From contig QNYQ01000026.1 in NCBI GenBank assembly GCA_003978665.1, positions 1 to 45,468 of the forward strand: DNA of 45,468 nt. The letters are read 5' to 3'. The DNA comes from Hyperthermus sp. GTDB lineage: Archaea; Thermoproteota; Thermoprotei_A; Sulfolobales; Pyrodictiaceae. The notes under the pieces were generated by a model. It worked only from the letters and a program-made list of their open reading frames with translations, was not told the origin of the DNA and ran no database searches. Made by a program: the position numbers and the translations under genes. Position 1 is the stretch's first letter; each line of letters starts with the position of its first letter. Shown in pieces: positions 36,328-45,468 of this stretch.

Positions 36328-37914
36328 TTGTACCCTGGGGGTTCGTCCTCCAGGGTTCTGTCTAGGCCTGCCTCCTCTCCCTCTCCTGAACACCTGCCGG
36401 ACCAGATATTTTGTAGTGGTTCTTCTCAGCCACTGTTTCTTGGTGGCTCGGCCTTGGCCAGGCTTATAGCTGGCGTTGGCAGGGATGTTGACGCTAAGGC
36501 TTTCGTGTCGGGGAAGGATGGTGTTCAATGGATTTCCTCTCTTGACCCCTTGTTCGCTGAGGTTGTGAAGCTAGGCGACTTTGACGGTGAGGCGGGCAAG
36601 TCGCTTGTGGTTTATGGTTCTCGCCTCGCTAGGAGAGCTGTTCTGGCTGGGGCGGGGGATGAGGAGTGGTATGGATGGGTTGAGGCTTTAAGGATTGGTG
36701 TGGCTGCTGCTGTGAGGGCTGTTGTTGGGCTTAAGAACGTTAAGAGTGTGGCTGTCAGCGTTGAGCCTAGGCTTGTCGAGCGTGCTCTCGGCGAGGGAGG
36801 GGGCTCTGAGTGGGTTTACGAGCAGGCGATGGTTGCCGGCGACATGGCGGCGTACAGGTTTGTGTTGAAGAAGGAGGATGAGGGTGGGGGGCTGGAGGAG
36901 ATAGTGTTCCCTGAGGCCCCCAGTGCTTCGGCGGGCAGTGCCGAGGCTATTGCATTGGGTGTTAAACTGGCCCGTGACGTTGCTAACATGCCTGCCTCGC
37001 GCATGAACCCGGAGGGGATCGAGGAGGAGGCTAGGAGGATTGCCGGCAAGTATGGGCTAACGCTGAGGGTGCTTCATAGGGGTGAGTTGGAGAGCCTGGG
37101 CATGGGCGGTGTACTTGCTGTGGGTATGGGGAGTAGTGTTGAGCCTAGGCTGATAGTATTGGAGTATGATGGCGGGGGCCCAAGCCTGGCTGTTGTAGGC
37201 AAGACCGTTACATTCGACTCCGGCGGACTCGACATTAAGCCCTCGCAGGCCATGCTGGAAATGAAGTATGATAAGAGTGGGGGGGCAGCAGCCCTAGGCG
37301 CAGCCGTCGCTGCTGCATTATTGAAGCTGCCAGTCAAGCTCACCGTGCTCCTGCCAGCAGTCGAGAACATGCCGAGCGGCAGCAGCTACAAGCCACTAGA
37401 CGTCATAGAAATGTATAACGGCCTACGCGTCGAAGTAGGCAACACGGACGCTGAGGGAAGACTAACACTAGCTGACGCGCTGGCATATGCCGCAGAAAAA
37501 TACAAGCCTAAAGCCCTCCTAGACCTAGCAACACTCACCGGCGCAGCAGTAATAGCGCTAGGAAACCACGCGGCTGCACTAATGAGCAACAACGAGGAGC
37601 TCGCCAGACTAGTAGAGAAAGCGGCATGGCGCGCAGGAGAACCCGTATGGAAACTGCCCATGTGGAAGGTCTACGGCAAACAGCTCGAAAGCAAGGTAGC
37701 AGACATAAACAATATAGGCGGCAGGGCAGCAGGCCCCATCACAGCCGCAAAATTCCTCGAGAAATTCGTCGGAGAAACACCATGGGTCCACCTAGACATA
37801 GCTGGAGTCGCCTGGGTGCAGGAGAAGGGGCCCTGGAAACCATACTACCAGCAGGGAGCTACAGGCTGGGGTGTAAGAACAATCATAGAAGCCGCCAGGC
37901 TACTGGCAGCCTAA
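36328..37914 (+). CDS. Leucyl aminopeptidase (M17, PepA-like); start uncertain
   Basis: VGKTVTFDSGGLDIKPSQAMLEMKYDKSGGAAALGA, and VEVGNTDAEGRLTLADALAYA (NTDAEGRL signature). The first about 35 aa look non-homologous, so the true start may be near 36430. Confidence 0.93.
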   Translation: MYPGGSSSRVLSRPASSPSPEHLPDQIFCSGSSQPLFLGGSALARLIAGVGRDVDAKAFVSGKDGVQWISSLDPLFAEVVKLGDFDGEAGKSLVVYGSRLARRAVLAGAGDEEWYGWVEALRIGVAAAVRAVVGLKNVKSVAVSVEPRLVERALGEGGGSEWVYEQAMVAGDMAAYRFVLKKEDEGGGLEEIVFPEAPSASAGSAEAIALGVKLARDVANMPASRMNPEGIEEEARRIAGKYGLTLRVLHRGELESLGMGGVLAVGMGSSVEPRLIVLEYDGGGPSLAVVGKTVTFDSGGLDIKPSQAMLEMKYDKSGGAAALGAAVAAALLKLPVKLTVLLPAVENMPSGSSYKPLDVIEMYNGLRVEVGNTDAEGRLTLADALAYAAEKYKPKALLDLATLTGAAVIALGNHAAALMSNNEELARLVEKAAWRAGEPVWKLPMWKVYGKQLESKVADINNIGGRAAGPITAAKFLEKFVGETPWVHLDIAGVAWVQEKGPWKPYYQQGATGWGVRTIIEAARLLAA

Positions 37915-37916
37915 CG

Positions 37917-38609
37917 CTAGCCGTGTTCCTCGATGGTTTTCTTCGCGACTTCTATGGCTTCTCTGAGCAGCTGGAATGCTTTGAGCGCGTCCTCGAGTTT
38001 CATTACGAGTATGGTGTCGGTGTGGACTGATTCTATCTGGCTGATGTTTATCCCGTTCCTGGCGAGTATTCCCGTTACATGAGCTATGAATCCGGGTACC
38101 TCGATTACCTCTCTGGGGCTTACTATTACGAGGACGGCGTGGTCCCTGTAGATTTCTATGAAGCTTTCCTCGCCCAGCCTCCTAACTATTTCGTCGAAGT
38201 ACTCGCTGCTCACGGTGACTGTGACGCTTGTGATGCTCTGCATTAGGAATAGGAGCCTACTCTTGCCTATCAGCTCGGCGACTACCTGGGCGAGTTTTGG
38301 GAGGACGTGTAGCCTTACAGTGGCCACGACTACTCCTGTTCGGAGCTCTAGGGCGCTGCGAGCTAGTACCTCAAGTAGGCGGTGTTGCGGCGTCTCCTGC
38401 TCCCCGCTCTTGAGCCGGTGGGAGTATCTTAGGAGGGCGGCTTTCAGTGCTTCCAGGCTGGCTCCTCTACCGCTTTCGGCTTCTACAAGGGGCTTTATTC
38501 TGCGTGCTAGCTCGGAGTAGTTGACTACACCTCTGGCTAAGCACTCGCGTATGCACGGGTCAGCGTCGACTATTCTGCGCACGATCCCCGAGAGGCTTTG
38601 AGGGGGCAA
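37917..38609 (-). CDS. ACT-domain regulatory protein with N-terminal helical domain
   Basis: C-terminal VIVSPREVIEVPGFIAHVTGILARNGINISQIESVHTDTILVMKLEDALKAFQLLREAI is an ACT-domain pattern. Confidence 0.75.
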   Translation of the reverse strand: MPPQSLSGIVRRIVDADPCIRECLARGVVNYSELARRIKPLVEAESGRGASLEALKAALLRYSHRLKSGEQETPQHRLLEVLARSALELRTGVVVATVRLHVLPKLAQVVAELIGKSRLLFLMQSITSVTVTVSSEYFDEIVRRLGEESFIEIYRDHAVLVIVSPREVIEVPGFIAHVTGILARNGINISQIESVHTDTILVMKLEDALKAFQLLREAIEVAKKTIEEHG

Positions 38610-38685
38610 GGGCCTCCTCCTATTGCAGGTGGTGCTTTGAGTACCGGGTTAAATCTAGTTTCTCTCGGAGCCGTAGCCTCTGGTG

Positions 38686-38703
38686 CGCTTGTTTTAACAA
38701 GCG
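38686..38703. promoter_or_regulatory. Perfect 8-bp inverted repeat overlapping the putative argG core promoter
   Basis: CGCTTGTT-TT-AACAAGCG, centred about 40 nt upstream of the argG TTG start; the centre contains TTTTAA. Confidence 0.5.
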
Positions 38704-38734
38704 GTATCGGGGGTTATGCGTGTGGGTGTTGTAG

Positions 38735-39925
38735 TTGAGGGTTGTGCTGGCTTATTCGGGTGGCCTTGACACTTCGGCGATACTGGCTATGCTTAGTGAG
38801 CAGGGCCACGAGGTTATCACGGTAACTGTTGGTGTGGGCCAGGAGGGTGAGCTGGAGGGGGTTGAGGAGAAGGCTTACCGTCTTGGAGCCGTTAAACACT
38901 ATACTATCGATGCTAGGAGGGAGTTCGCCTACAGGATGGTTTCAGCCGCCATTAAAGCCAACGCCCTCTACGAGGACAAGTACCCGCTGGGGACGGCTCT
39001 CGCGCGCCCTCTTATAGCGGAGAAGGTTGCCGAGGTGGCGGTGAAGGAGGGTGCTGACGCTGTTGCCCATGGATGCACGGCTAAGGGTAATGACCAGGTT
39101 CGCTTTGATACTGTGCTTCGCTTCTATCTCAGAGACGATGTCAGGATCATTGCTCCCGTGAGGGAGGCTAGGCTCACGAGGAGGAAGGCTATAGAGATCC
39201 TGGCTAGGCACGGTGTGAGTGCTGGAATACATGGAAAGTATAGTGTCGACGAGAATCTTTGGAGCCGTAGCATTGAAGGCGGGATTCTAGATGATCCTAT
39301 GGCCGAGCCCCCGGAGGATGCTTTCGCCTGGACTGTGGCCCCGGAGAAGGCCCCCGACGAGCCCCTATACCTTGAGGTGGGCTTCGAGAAGGGCGTGCCT
39401 GTGAGCATTAACGGGGAGAGGATGAGCCTTGAAAAGCTCATAGCTGTATTGAACAAGCTCGCAGGCTCCCATGGATACGGCAGGGTGGATCACATTGAGA
39501 ACAGGGTTGTTGGGCTGAAGAGTAGGGAGGTCTACGAGGCGCCGGCTGCCCTGCTGCTGATAGAGGCTCACCGTGACCTCGAGAAAACGGTTTACACGCC
39601 GCGCGAGCTCAGGTTTAAGAGGCTTCTCGACCAGTACTGGACGGACCTCGTCTATCAGGGTCTCTGGGTTGAGCCGTTGAGGCTTGTCTTAGAGGAGGCA
39701 ATAAACTACATGAACCAGTGGGTTACTGGCACCGTTAGGGTTAAGGTGTATAAGGGTAGCCTGAGCATTGTCGGGAGGAGCAGCGACTACAGCAGCTATG
39801 ACGCAGCCCTGATAGACTATGATCGCGGCTGGTACCCCAGCGACGAGGAGGCTAGGGGCTTTATAACGATCTGGGCTATGCACAGTATAGCCGCCCTCAA
39901 AGCCAGGGGCCTTAGAAAGGTTTAG
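38735..39925 (+). CDS. argG: Argininosuccinate synthase
   Basis: RVVLAYSGGLDTSAILAML, DKYPLGTALARPLIAEK, VAHGCTAKGNDQVRFD. Confidence 0.96.
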   Translation: MRVVLAYSGGLDTSAILAMLSEQGHEVITVTVGVGQEGELEGVEEKAYRLGAVKHYTIDARREFAYRMVSAAIKANALYEDKYPLGTALARPLIAEKVAEVAVKEGADAVAHGCTAKGNDQVRFDTVLRFYLRDDVRIIAPVREARLTRRKAIEILARHGVSAGIHGKYSVDENLWSRSIEGGILDDPMAEPPEDAFAWTVAPEKAPDEPLYLEVGFEKGVPVSINGERMSLEKLIAVLNKLAGSHGYGRVDHIENRVVGLKSREVYEAPAALLLIEAHRDLEKTVYTPRELRFKRLLDQYWTDLVYQGLWVEPLRLVLEEAINYMNQWVTGTVRVKVYKGSLSIVGRSSDYSSYDAALIDYDRGWYPSDEEARGFITIWAMHSIAALKARGLRKV

Positions 39926-39959
39926 GTGATGGAGCTGTTGATGCGGGGCTGAAGCATTA

Positions 39960-41351
39960 ATGCCAAAGTACCGTGACCTCGTGGGTCTAGGCGGCGGGGA
40001 ACTAGTCTATAGCTACACTGCCAGCATAGAGCATGACGAGAACATAGCGCGTGAGGCACTGCACGTGCTCCTGGCGCATGCCGTTCACCTGGCGGAGGAG
40101 GCTATTATTCCGGGGGATGCTGCATGCAAGATCATTGCTGCTTTGAGAGAGATGCTTGCGGAGCCTGGCAGCCTGCTTAGGGAGGGCTACGAGGATGTCT
40201 GGGAGGCTTTTGAAGACGTATTGTACGATAGAGTGGGTGATGCTGCAGGATACCTTTTCCTCGGAAGGAGCAGGAACGATCACGTGTCAGCCGCTCTAAG
40301 GCTGTGGGCTAGGGGTAAGGCTGCCAGCACTGCTGCCAACATTATCGCGGCTAGGAGGCACCTGCTGGAGAAGGCTAGGCTGTGGAGTAGGATCCCGGTG
40401 GTTCTTCACACGCATGGCCTGCCAAGCCAGATAGGCTTCGCCTCCTGCATAGCAATGGCGTGGGAGGAGGCTTTGGCATCGTCCACAGAGCTTCTACTGG
40501 CTGCGTTAAAGCTCGTGGACCGCTCACCCCTGGGCGCGAGTGCTGGAGCAGGCACGCTTGCCCCTATTAGGCCGGAGAGGCTGGCGTGGCTGCTGGGCTT
40601 CGACTCTACAATAGCTTCAAGCATCTACTCGGCCGGCAGCAGGATGGACTTGTTCAGTCTCGCAGCCGCCTCAGCCCTCTTTCTTGAGGAGGCTTCCAGG
40701 ATAGCCTCGGACATCATAATGTACTCGAGCCCGTACATAGCCCTGTTAAAGCTCCCCGAGAAGCATATATCGACGAGCAGTGTGATGCCGCATAAACGTA
40801 ACCCCGTCACTCTCGAAGTACTCCGTGCAAGGGCGGCTAGGGCTGCAGGCTCTCTGGCCTCGCTACTAGCCATAGCCGGTGGGCTGCCAAACGGCTATAG
40901 CCTGGATCTCCAGGAGGCGAACAAGATACTCTACATGATCATCCTGGACGCATACACTTCATCCCAGATACTAGAGGACTTGTTATCCGAGATCGAATGG
41001 GAGGCCAGCAGCGAGCCGTCACGGGTCATGGCGTGGGGGGCTGAGCTTGCGGAGGCGATCGCGCTGAACGAGAAGATCCCCTTCCGCAGAGCATACCGGA
41101 TGGTTGCAGAGGCGTTGAGGTCTGGGAGGGTGAGGGAGCTCCTGGAGAAGCAGGGCTACCACGACCCCCTAGAGCTTGCCGCTTCGAGGGCCACGGGGTG
41201 TGCCCCACGGGCCGTAGAGCGTGCCTGGAGCATCGCGTTGGAGAGGCTGGAGAGGCACTCCTCCATGATCGAGCCCTACGCGGCTAAACTGGTAGGCTAC
41301 CAGCAGAGGCTACTATCAGCGGCAGACGAGGTGTTGAAGGCTTGCAGGTAG
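39960..41351 (+). CDS. argH: Argininosuccinate lyase
   Basis: FLGRSRNDHVSAALRLWARG, SSVMPHKRNPVTLEVLRARAARAAG. Confidence 0.95.
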   Translation: MPKYRDLVGLGGGELVYSYTASIEHDENIAREALHVLLAHAVHLAEEAIIPGDAACKIIAALREMLAEPGSLLREGYEDVWEAFEDVLYDRVGDAAGYLFLGRSRNDHVSAALRLWARGKAASTAANIIAARRHLLEKARLWSRIPVVLHTHGLPSQIGFASCIAMAWEEALASSTELLLAALKLVDRSPLGASAGAGTLAPIRPERLAWLLGFDSTIASSIYSAGSRMDLFSLAAASALFLEEASRIASDIIMYSSPYIALLKLPEKHISTSSVMPHKRNPVTLEVLRARAARAAGSLASLLAIAGGLPNGYSLDLQEANKILYMIILDAYTSSQILEDLLSEIEWEASSEPSRVMAWGAELAEAIALNEKIPFRRAYRMVAEALRSGRVRELLEKQGYHDPLELAASRATGCAPRAVERAWSIALERLERHSSMIEPYAAKLVGYQQRLLSAADEVLKACR

Positions 41352-42529
41352 ACGGCATTAAGGTATACACTATGCCCCTCCTCCAGTGCCCCACAGGGCT
41401 CAGGGCCCGCCTCCTCCTCGCCGACGGCACAGCCGTCGAGGGCTGCGGTTTCGGCGCACCCGTGACCAGGGTGGGAGAGGTAGTGTTTACCACCGCCATG
41501 ACGGGGTACCCGGAGAGCCTAACTGACCCGAGCTATCGAGGCCAGATACTCATCGAGACCCATCCAATGATAGGAAACTACGGCGTCCCTTCTAGAAGCA
41601 GGCTGGTCCACGGCGTCCCCCTAGACTACGAGTCTGACAGGGTTCACGTGGAGGGGTTCATTGTAGCCGAGCTACCCAGGCCAAGCCACTATGCTTCTGT
41701 CGCAAGCCTCCACGCATGGCTTGCAGGCGAGGGTGTTCCCGGCATCTACAGGGTTGATACACGCTTTCTTGTAGAGAGGATTAGGGAGCATGGGGTAATA
41801 ATGGGAATCATATCCGTTTACCCTTCGGGCGAGGAGGCCCCGAGCTGGCGGGAGCTCGAGAAAAAGCTTAGGTCGGCTAAGAGCTATGATGAGAGGCTCT
41901 TCGCGCTGGAGGTATCGCCCAGCAGCCCCATCAAGCATGCTCCAGAAGCACGGCCCCTGGCAAGGGTAAGCGTGCTCGATTGCGGGCTCAAGTATGGCAT
42001 ACTGAGGAGGCTTCTTGAGAGGAGGCTTGAGGTGACAAGGTATCCTTGCAATGCTAAGGCGGATGCCCTAATCGAGAACTATGACGGCATTGTAATAGGT
42101 AATGGCCCTGGGAACCCAGCGCTACTTAAGCACCAGGCTAGGGTTGCGGCTGAGGCAGCGCTATCGGGTAAGCCCGTGCTAGCCATATGCCTGGGTGCAC
42201 AGCTGCTGGCTCTAGGCCTCGGCGCTGAAACCTATAAGCTACCCTACGGGCATAGGGGGGTGAACAAGCCCGTAGCTGAGATAGGCGGCGGGAAGCGATG
42301 CATGATCACAACCCACAACCACGGCTACGCAGTCTCCTGGGAGTCCCTCGCCGGGACCGGGCTGGTTCCCTGGTTCCGTCAGCCTGACGACGGCACACTT
42401 GAAGGGTTTAGGTCCAAGGACGGGATGGTTATTGCCACACAGTTTCATCCGGAGGCGGGCCCGGGGCCGTGGGATTCCTCGTGGATATTCGACATGTTTG
42501 TTGAGAGGATCAGGGAGCGTGCGGGGTAG
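41342..42529 (+). CDS. carA: Carbamoyl-phosphate synthase small subunit
   Basis: VVFTTAMTGYPESLTDPSYRGQILIETHPMIGNYGV, VLAICLGAQLLALGLGAETYKLPYGHRGVNKPV, ATQFHPEAGPGP. The start may be the internal ATG at 41372. Confidence 0.95.
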   Translation: MQVDGIKVYTMPLLQCPTGLRARLLLADGTAVEGCGFGAPVTRVGEVVFTTAMTGYPESLTDPSYRGQILIETHPMIGNYGVPSRSRLVHGVPLDYESDRVHVEGFIVAELPRPSHYASVASLHAWLAGEGVPGIYRVDTRFLVERIREHGVIMGIISVYPSGEEAPSWRELEKKLRSAKSYDERLFALEVSPSSPIKHAPEARPLARVSVLDCGLKYGILRRLLERRLEVTRYPCNAKADALIENYDGIVIGNGPGNPALLKHQARVAAEAALSGKPVLAICLGAQLLALGLGAETYKLPYGHRGVNKPVAEIGGGKRCMITTHNHGYAVSWESLAGTGLVPWFRQPDDGTLEGFRSKDGMVIATQFHPEAGPGPWDSSWIFDMFVERIRERAG

Positions 42530-42535
42530 ACCAGC

Positions 42536-45468
42536 ATGCCTAGGAGGATTGATGTACGCAAGGTTCTAGTGCTGGGTAGCGGTGCAATCAAGATAGCTGA
42601 GGCTGCCGAGTTCGACTATAGTGGCAGCCAGGCTCTCAAAGCCTTAAGGGAGGAGGGCATAGAGACTGTCCTCGTAAACCCTAACGTTGCCACGATACAG
42701 ACAAGCTACAAGCTAGCCGACCACGTGTACCTTGGCCCGCTTACCAGCTGGTTTGTCGAGAAGATCGTGGAGCGTGAGAGACCCGACGCCATACTCTTGG
42801 GGTTCGGGGGGCAGACGGCACTAAGCCTGGGCGTCGAGCTACACTATAAGGGCGTGTTAAACAGGTATGGAGTGAAGGTGCTGGGCACCCCCATAGAGGG
42901 TATTGAAGCAGCGTTGAGCCGCGGCTTATTCCGCAAGACAATGATAGAGCACGGCCTACCCGTCCCCCCGAGTCTCCCGGCGAGAAGGATTGACGATGCG
43001 CTGGAGGCTGCCGAGCGCATCGGGTACCCTGTCATTGTGAGGGTTAGCTTCAACCTAGGTGGGGGAGGCAGCTTCATGGCCTGGGGGAGGAGCGAGCTTG
43101 AAGAATGGCTGTTGAGGGCTTTCGCGCAGAGCGGTATTGGGGAGGTTCTTGTAGAAAAGTACCTGCATCATTGGAAGGAGATAGAGTTCGAGGTTGTGAG
43201 GGACTCGTATGGCAACATGGCCGCTGTAGCCTGCCTTGAAAACGCTGACCCCATGGGTGTGCATACGGGCGAGAGCGTGGTGATAGCGCCTTGCCAGACG
43301 CTCACAGACCAAGAGTACCAGCTGTTGAGGAAGGCCAGCCTCGGGGTGGCGGAAGCCATAAGCCTTGTGGGTGAGGGTAACGTACAGCTGGCATTGAATC
43401 CTAGAAGCAGCTGGGACTACTATGTCATAGAGACCAATCCACGCATGAGCAGAAGCAGTGCTCTCGCAAGCAAGGCTACGGGGTACCCCCTGGCCTATAT
43501 TGCTGCGAAGCTGGCCCTGGGCTATAGGCTGGACGAGCTAATAAACAAGGTTACAGCCAGGACCTGCGCCTGCTTCGAGCCAAGCCTGGACTATGTTGTA
43601 GTCAAGGTGCCGCGATGGGATCTTGAAAAATTCCATGGGGTAGACAAGAGCATAGGAAGTGAAATGAAGAGTATAGGCGAGGTAATGGCGATAGGGAGGA
43701 ACTTCATAGAAGCACTACAGAAGGCTATGAGAATGCTCGACATAGGTGAGCCCGGCGTAGTAGGGGGGCCACGCTACGAGGAGCCCGAGTCAAGCACTAG
43801 CATACTGAGGAAGCTGAGGACACGTGAGCCCTACTGGCCGATATGGGTTGCTAAAGCCTTCAAGATGGGGTTGACCACCGAGGAGATCTACGAGGCAACA
43901 GGCATAGACCCCTACTTCCTCGAGCAGATCCGTGATGCTGTAGAGCTCGCCGAGAAGCTTAGGAGAACCAGGCCCGGAGACCTAGAGCACCTAGCCCTCA
44001 TAGCTGAAGCGAAGAGAATGGGCTTCAGCGACGAGCAAATAGCGCTACTCTCCTCTACAAGCCCCAGCACAGTGGTCAAGGCGCGTGCCAGCATAGGTGT
44101 TGACAGGCCCCGTGTGAGACAGATCGATACACTTGCCGCCGAGTGGCCGGCAGCAACAAACTACCTCTACATGACCTATAACGCGTTCGCTGATGACAAG
44201 CCCATAGAGAAGGGTAGGCCGAAGATCGTGGTGCTCGGTGCAGGAGTCTTTAGGATAGGGGTCTCGGTAGAGTTCGACTGGGGTGTTGTAAGCTTCTCGG
44301 AGGAGGCACGGCAGCTAGGCTACGAGGTAGTGGTTGTAAACTATAACCCGGAGACCGTCTCCACGGACTGGGACGTTAACGAGAAGCTCTACTTTGAGGA
44401 GCTCGTGCTCGAGAGGATCCTGGACATTTACGGCTACGAAAAACCTATAGGCGTAGTAGCCTTCCTGGGAGGGCAGATAGCAAACAATCTAGCCAGGCCG
44501 CTTGAGGAGAAGGGGGTGAGGCTGCTTGGAACCCCGGGCAGCAGCGTAGACACAGCCGAGAATAGGGCTAAGTTCTCCGACCTCCTCGACAAGCTGGGCA
44601 TCAAGCAGCCTCCATGGATAGCAGCCGTAAACATTGACGAGGCATTAAGCTTCGCCGAGGAGGTAGGCTACCCGGTCCTCGTGAGGCCAAGCTATGTGCT
44701 CAGCGGCTCAGCAATGTCTATAGCCTGGAGCCTGGAGGAGCTCAAAGACTTCATAAGCAAGGCCGCAAGGATCTCGCCGAAATACCCTGTCGTAGTCTCA
44801 AAGTTCTACCAGGACTCTGTAGAAGCGGAAATAGACGCTGTGGGTGATGGAAGAATAGCTGTTGGGGCTGTGATAGAGCACGTGGAGCCTGGAGGAGTCC
44901 ATAGCGGCGACTCAACAATGGTACTTCCATGGTTCACCCTCCCCGAGACGGCTGTGAAGGATATGATGCGTATAGCTTCACGTCTAAACGAGGAGCTGAG
45001 AATCAAGGGGCCATTCAACATACAGTTCTTGTACGCTAACGGCGACGTGCTCGTAGTAGAGCTAAACCTTAGGGCAAGCCGCTCAATGCCGTTCACAAGC
45101 AAGGTCACAGGATACAATCTCATGCGTGCGGCGGCGGAGGCAAGCCTAAAGGGCAGCATAAAGACGCTGCCGACGGTGAATGAGAGCGGTGAAGACGCGT
45201 TCGTATTACTCAAGCCGAGAGGATACTGGGGGGTGAAGACCCCGCAGTTCAGCTGGCATAGGCTGCGTGGAGCCTACCCCGGCCTCGGCCCCGAAATGAG
45301 GAGCACTGGGGAGGTAGCAGCGCTTGGAAGGAGCCTTGAAGAGGCGCTGCTCAAGAGCTGGCTCAGCGCGCAAGGGAACAGGCTGCCTAGGCCCGGAGGC
45401 ATTGTTCTCGCTTATACTCCTACCGGGAGGGGGAGAGGGGGGCTGGCCGAGGCTGCCAGACTGTTCTC
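42536..45468 (+). CDS. carB: Carbamoyl-phosphate synthase large subunit (3' end outside window)
   Basis: Open frame from the ATG at 42536: [50 protein letters not shown]...[25 protein letters not shown]...[21 protein letters not shown]... and the second synthetase half. No stop before the window end, so not in the ORF track. Confidence 0.95.
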   Translation, partial: MPRRIDVRKVLVLGSGAIKIAEAAEFDYSGSQALKALREEGIETVLVNPNVATIQTSYKLADHVYLGPLTSWFVEKIVERERPDAILLGFGGQTALSLGVELHYKGVLNRYGVKVLGTPIEGIEAALSRGLFRKTMIEHGLPVPPSLPARRIDDALEAAERIGYPVIVRVSFNLGGGGSFMAWGRSELEEWLLRAFAQSGIGEVLVEKYLHHWKEIEFEVVRDSYGNMAAVACLENADPMGVHTGESVVIAPCQTLTDQEYQLLRKASLGVAEAISLVGEGNVQLALNPRSSWDYYVIETNPRMSRSSALASKATGYPLAYIAAKLALGYRLDELINKVTARTCACFEPSLDYVVVKVPRWDLEKFHGVDKSIGSEMKSIGEVMAIGRNFIEALQKAMRMLDIGEPGVVGGPRYEEPESSTSILRKLRTREPYWPIWVAKAFKMGLTTEEIYEATGIDPYFLEQIRDAVELAEKLRRTRPGDLEHLALIAEAKRMGFSDEQIALLSSTSPSTVVKARASIGVDRPRVRQIDTLAAEWPAATNYLYMTYNAFADDKPIEKGRPKIVVLGAGVFRIGVSVEFDWGVVSFSEEARQLGYEVVVVNYNPETVSTDWDVNEKLYFEELVLERILDIYGYEKPIGVVAFLGGQIANNLARPLEEKGVRLLGTPGSSVDTAENRAKFSDLLDKLGIKQPPWIAAVNIDEALSFAEEVGYPVLVRPSYVLSGSAMSIAWSLEELKDFISKAARISPKYPVVVSKFYQDSVEAEIDAVGDGRIAVGAVIEHVEPGGVHSGDSTMVLPWFTLPETAVKDMMRIASRLNEELRIKGPFNIQFLYANGDVLVVELNLRASRSMPFTSKVTGYNLMRAAAEASLKGSIKTLPTVNESGEDAFVLLKPRGYWGVKTPQFSWHRLRGAYPGLGPEMRSTGEVAALGRSLEEALLKSWLSAQGNRLPRPGGIVLAYTPTGRGRGGLAEAARLF

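Noticed and set aside
39925-39960. C/D box sRNA-like sequence (GTGATGG...CTGA) between argG and argH
   Set aside because: Too short, with no C'/D' pair and an imperfect C box.

Overview
The window appears to be gene-dense archaeal chromosome, probably a hyperthermophilic crenarchaeon of Desulfurococcales/Pyrodictiaceae type. That assignment is inferred from gene content, frequent GTG/TTG starts, archaeal TATA boxes and (T/V)-rich surface linkers; it was not tested. I found no rRNA, no complete tRNA, no CRISPR array and no intact mobile element. Recognisable blocks are: (1) archease, amidohydrolase, MoaB, siroheme synthase and Sua5; (2) a four-gene redox cluster of tetraheme cytochrome c, Tat-type four-cluster ferredoxin, NrfD/PsrC membrane subunit and monoheme tail-anchored cytochrome; (3) a six-gene overlapping cobalamin salvage/nucleotide-loop operon (cobT-cbiS-cobY-cobD/C-cobS-cbiB) that converges on a stand-alone AsnB-like synthetase domain; (4) a minus-strand operon of a Panacea-like small protein, two MinD ATPases with inserted ferredoxin domains, and a NifX/NifB-family protein; (5) a VapBC pair next to a tRNA-5'-half-like sequence; (6) a geranylgeranyl reductase/UbiA/UbiD isoprenoid or quinone cluster, then RNase Z, AroA and MEMO; (7) amt-glnK, a peroxiredoxin, a GPN GTPase, a COG3044-type ATPase and leucyl aminopeptidase; (8) argG-argH-carA-carB, with carB running off the right edge. 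The best candidates for under-described systems are the NrfD-type cytochrome complex with no catalytic subunit in the window, and the paired MinD-ferredoxin/NifX operon. All product calls come from reading motifs by eye; no database search was run.
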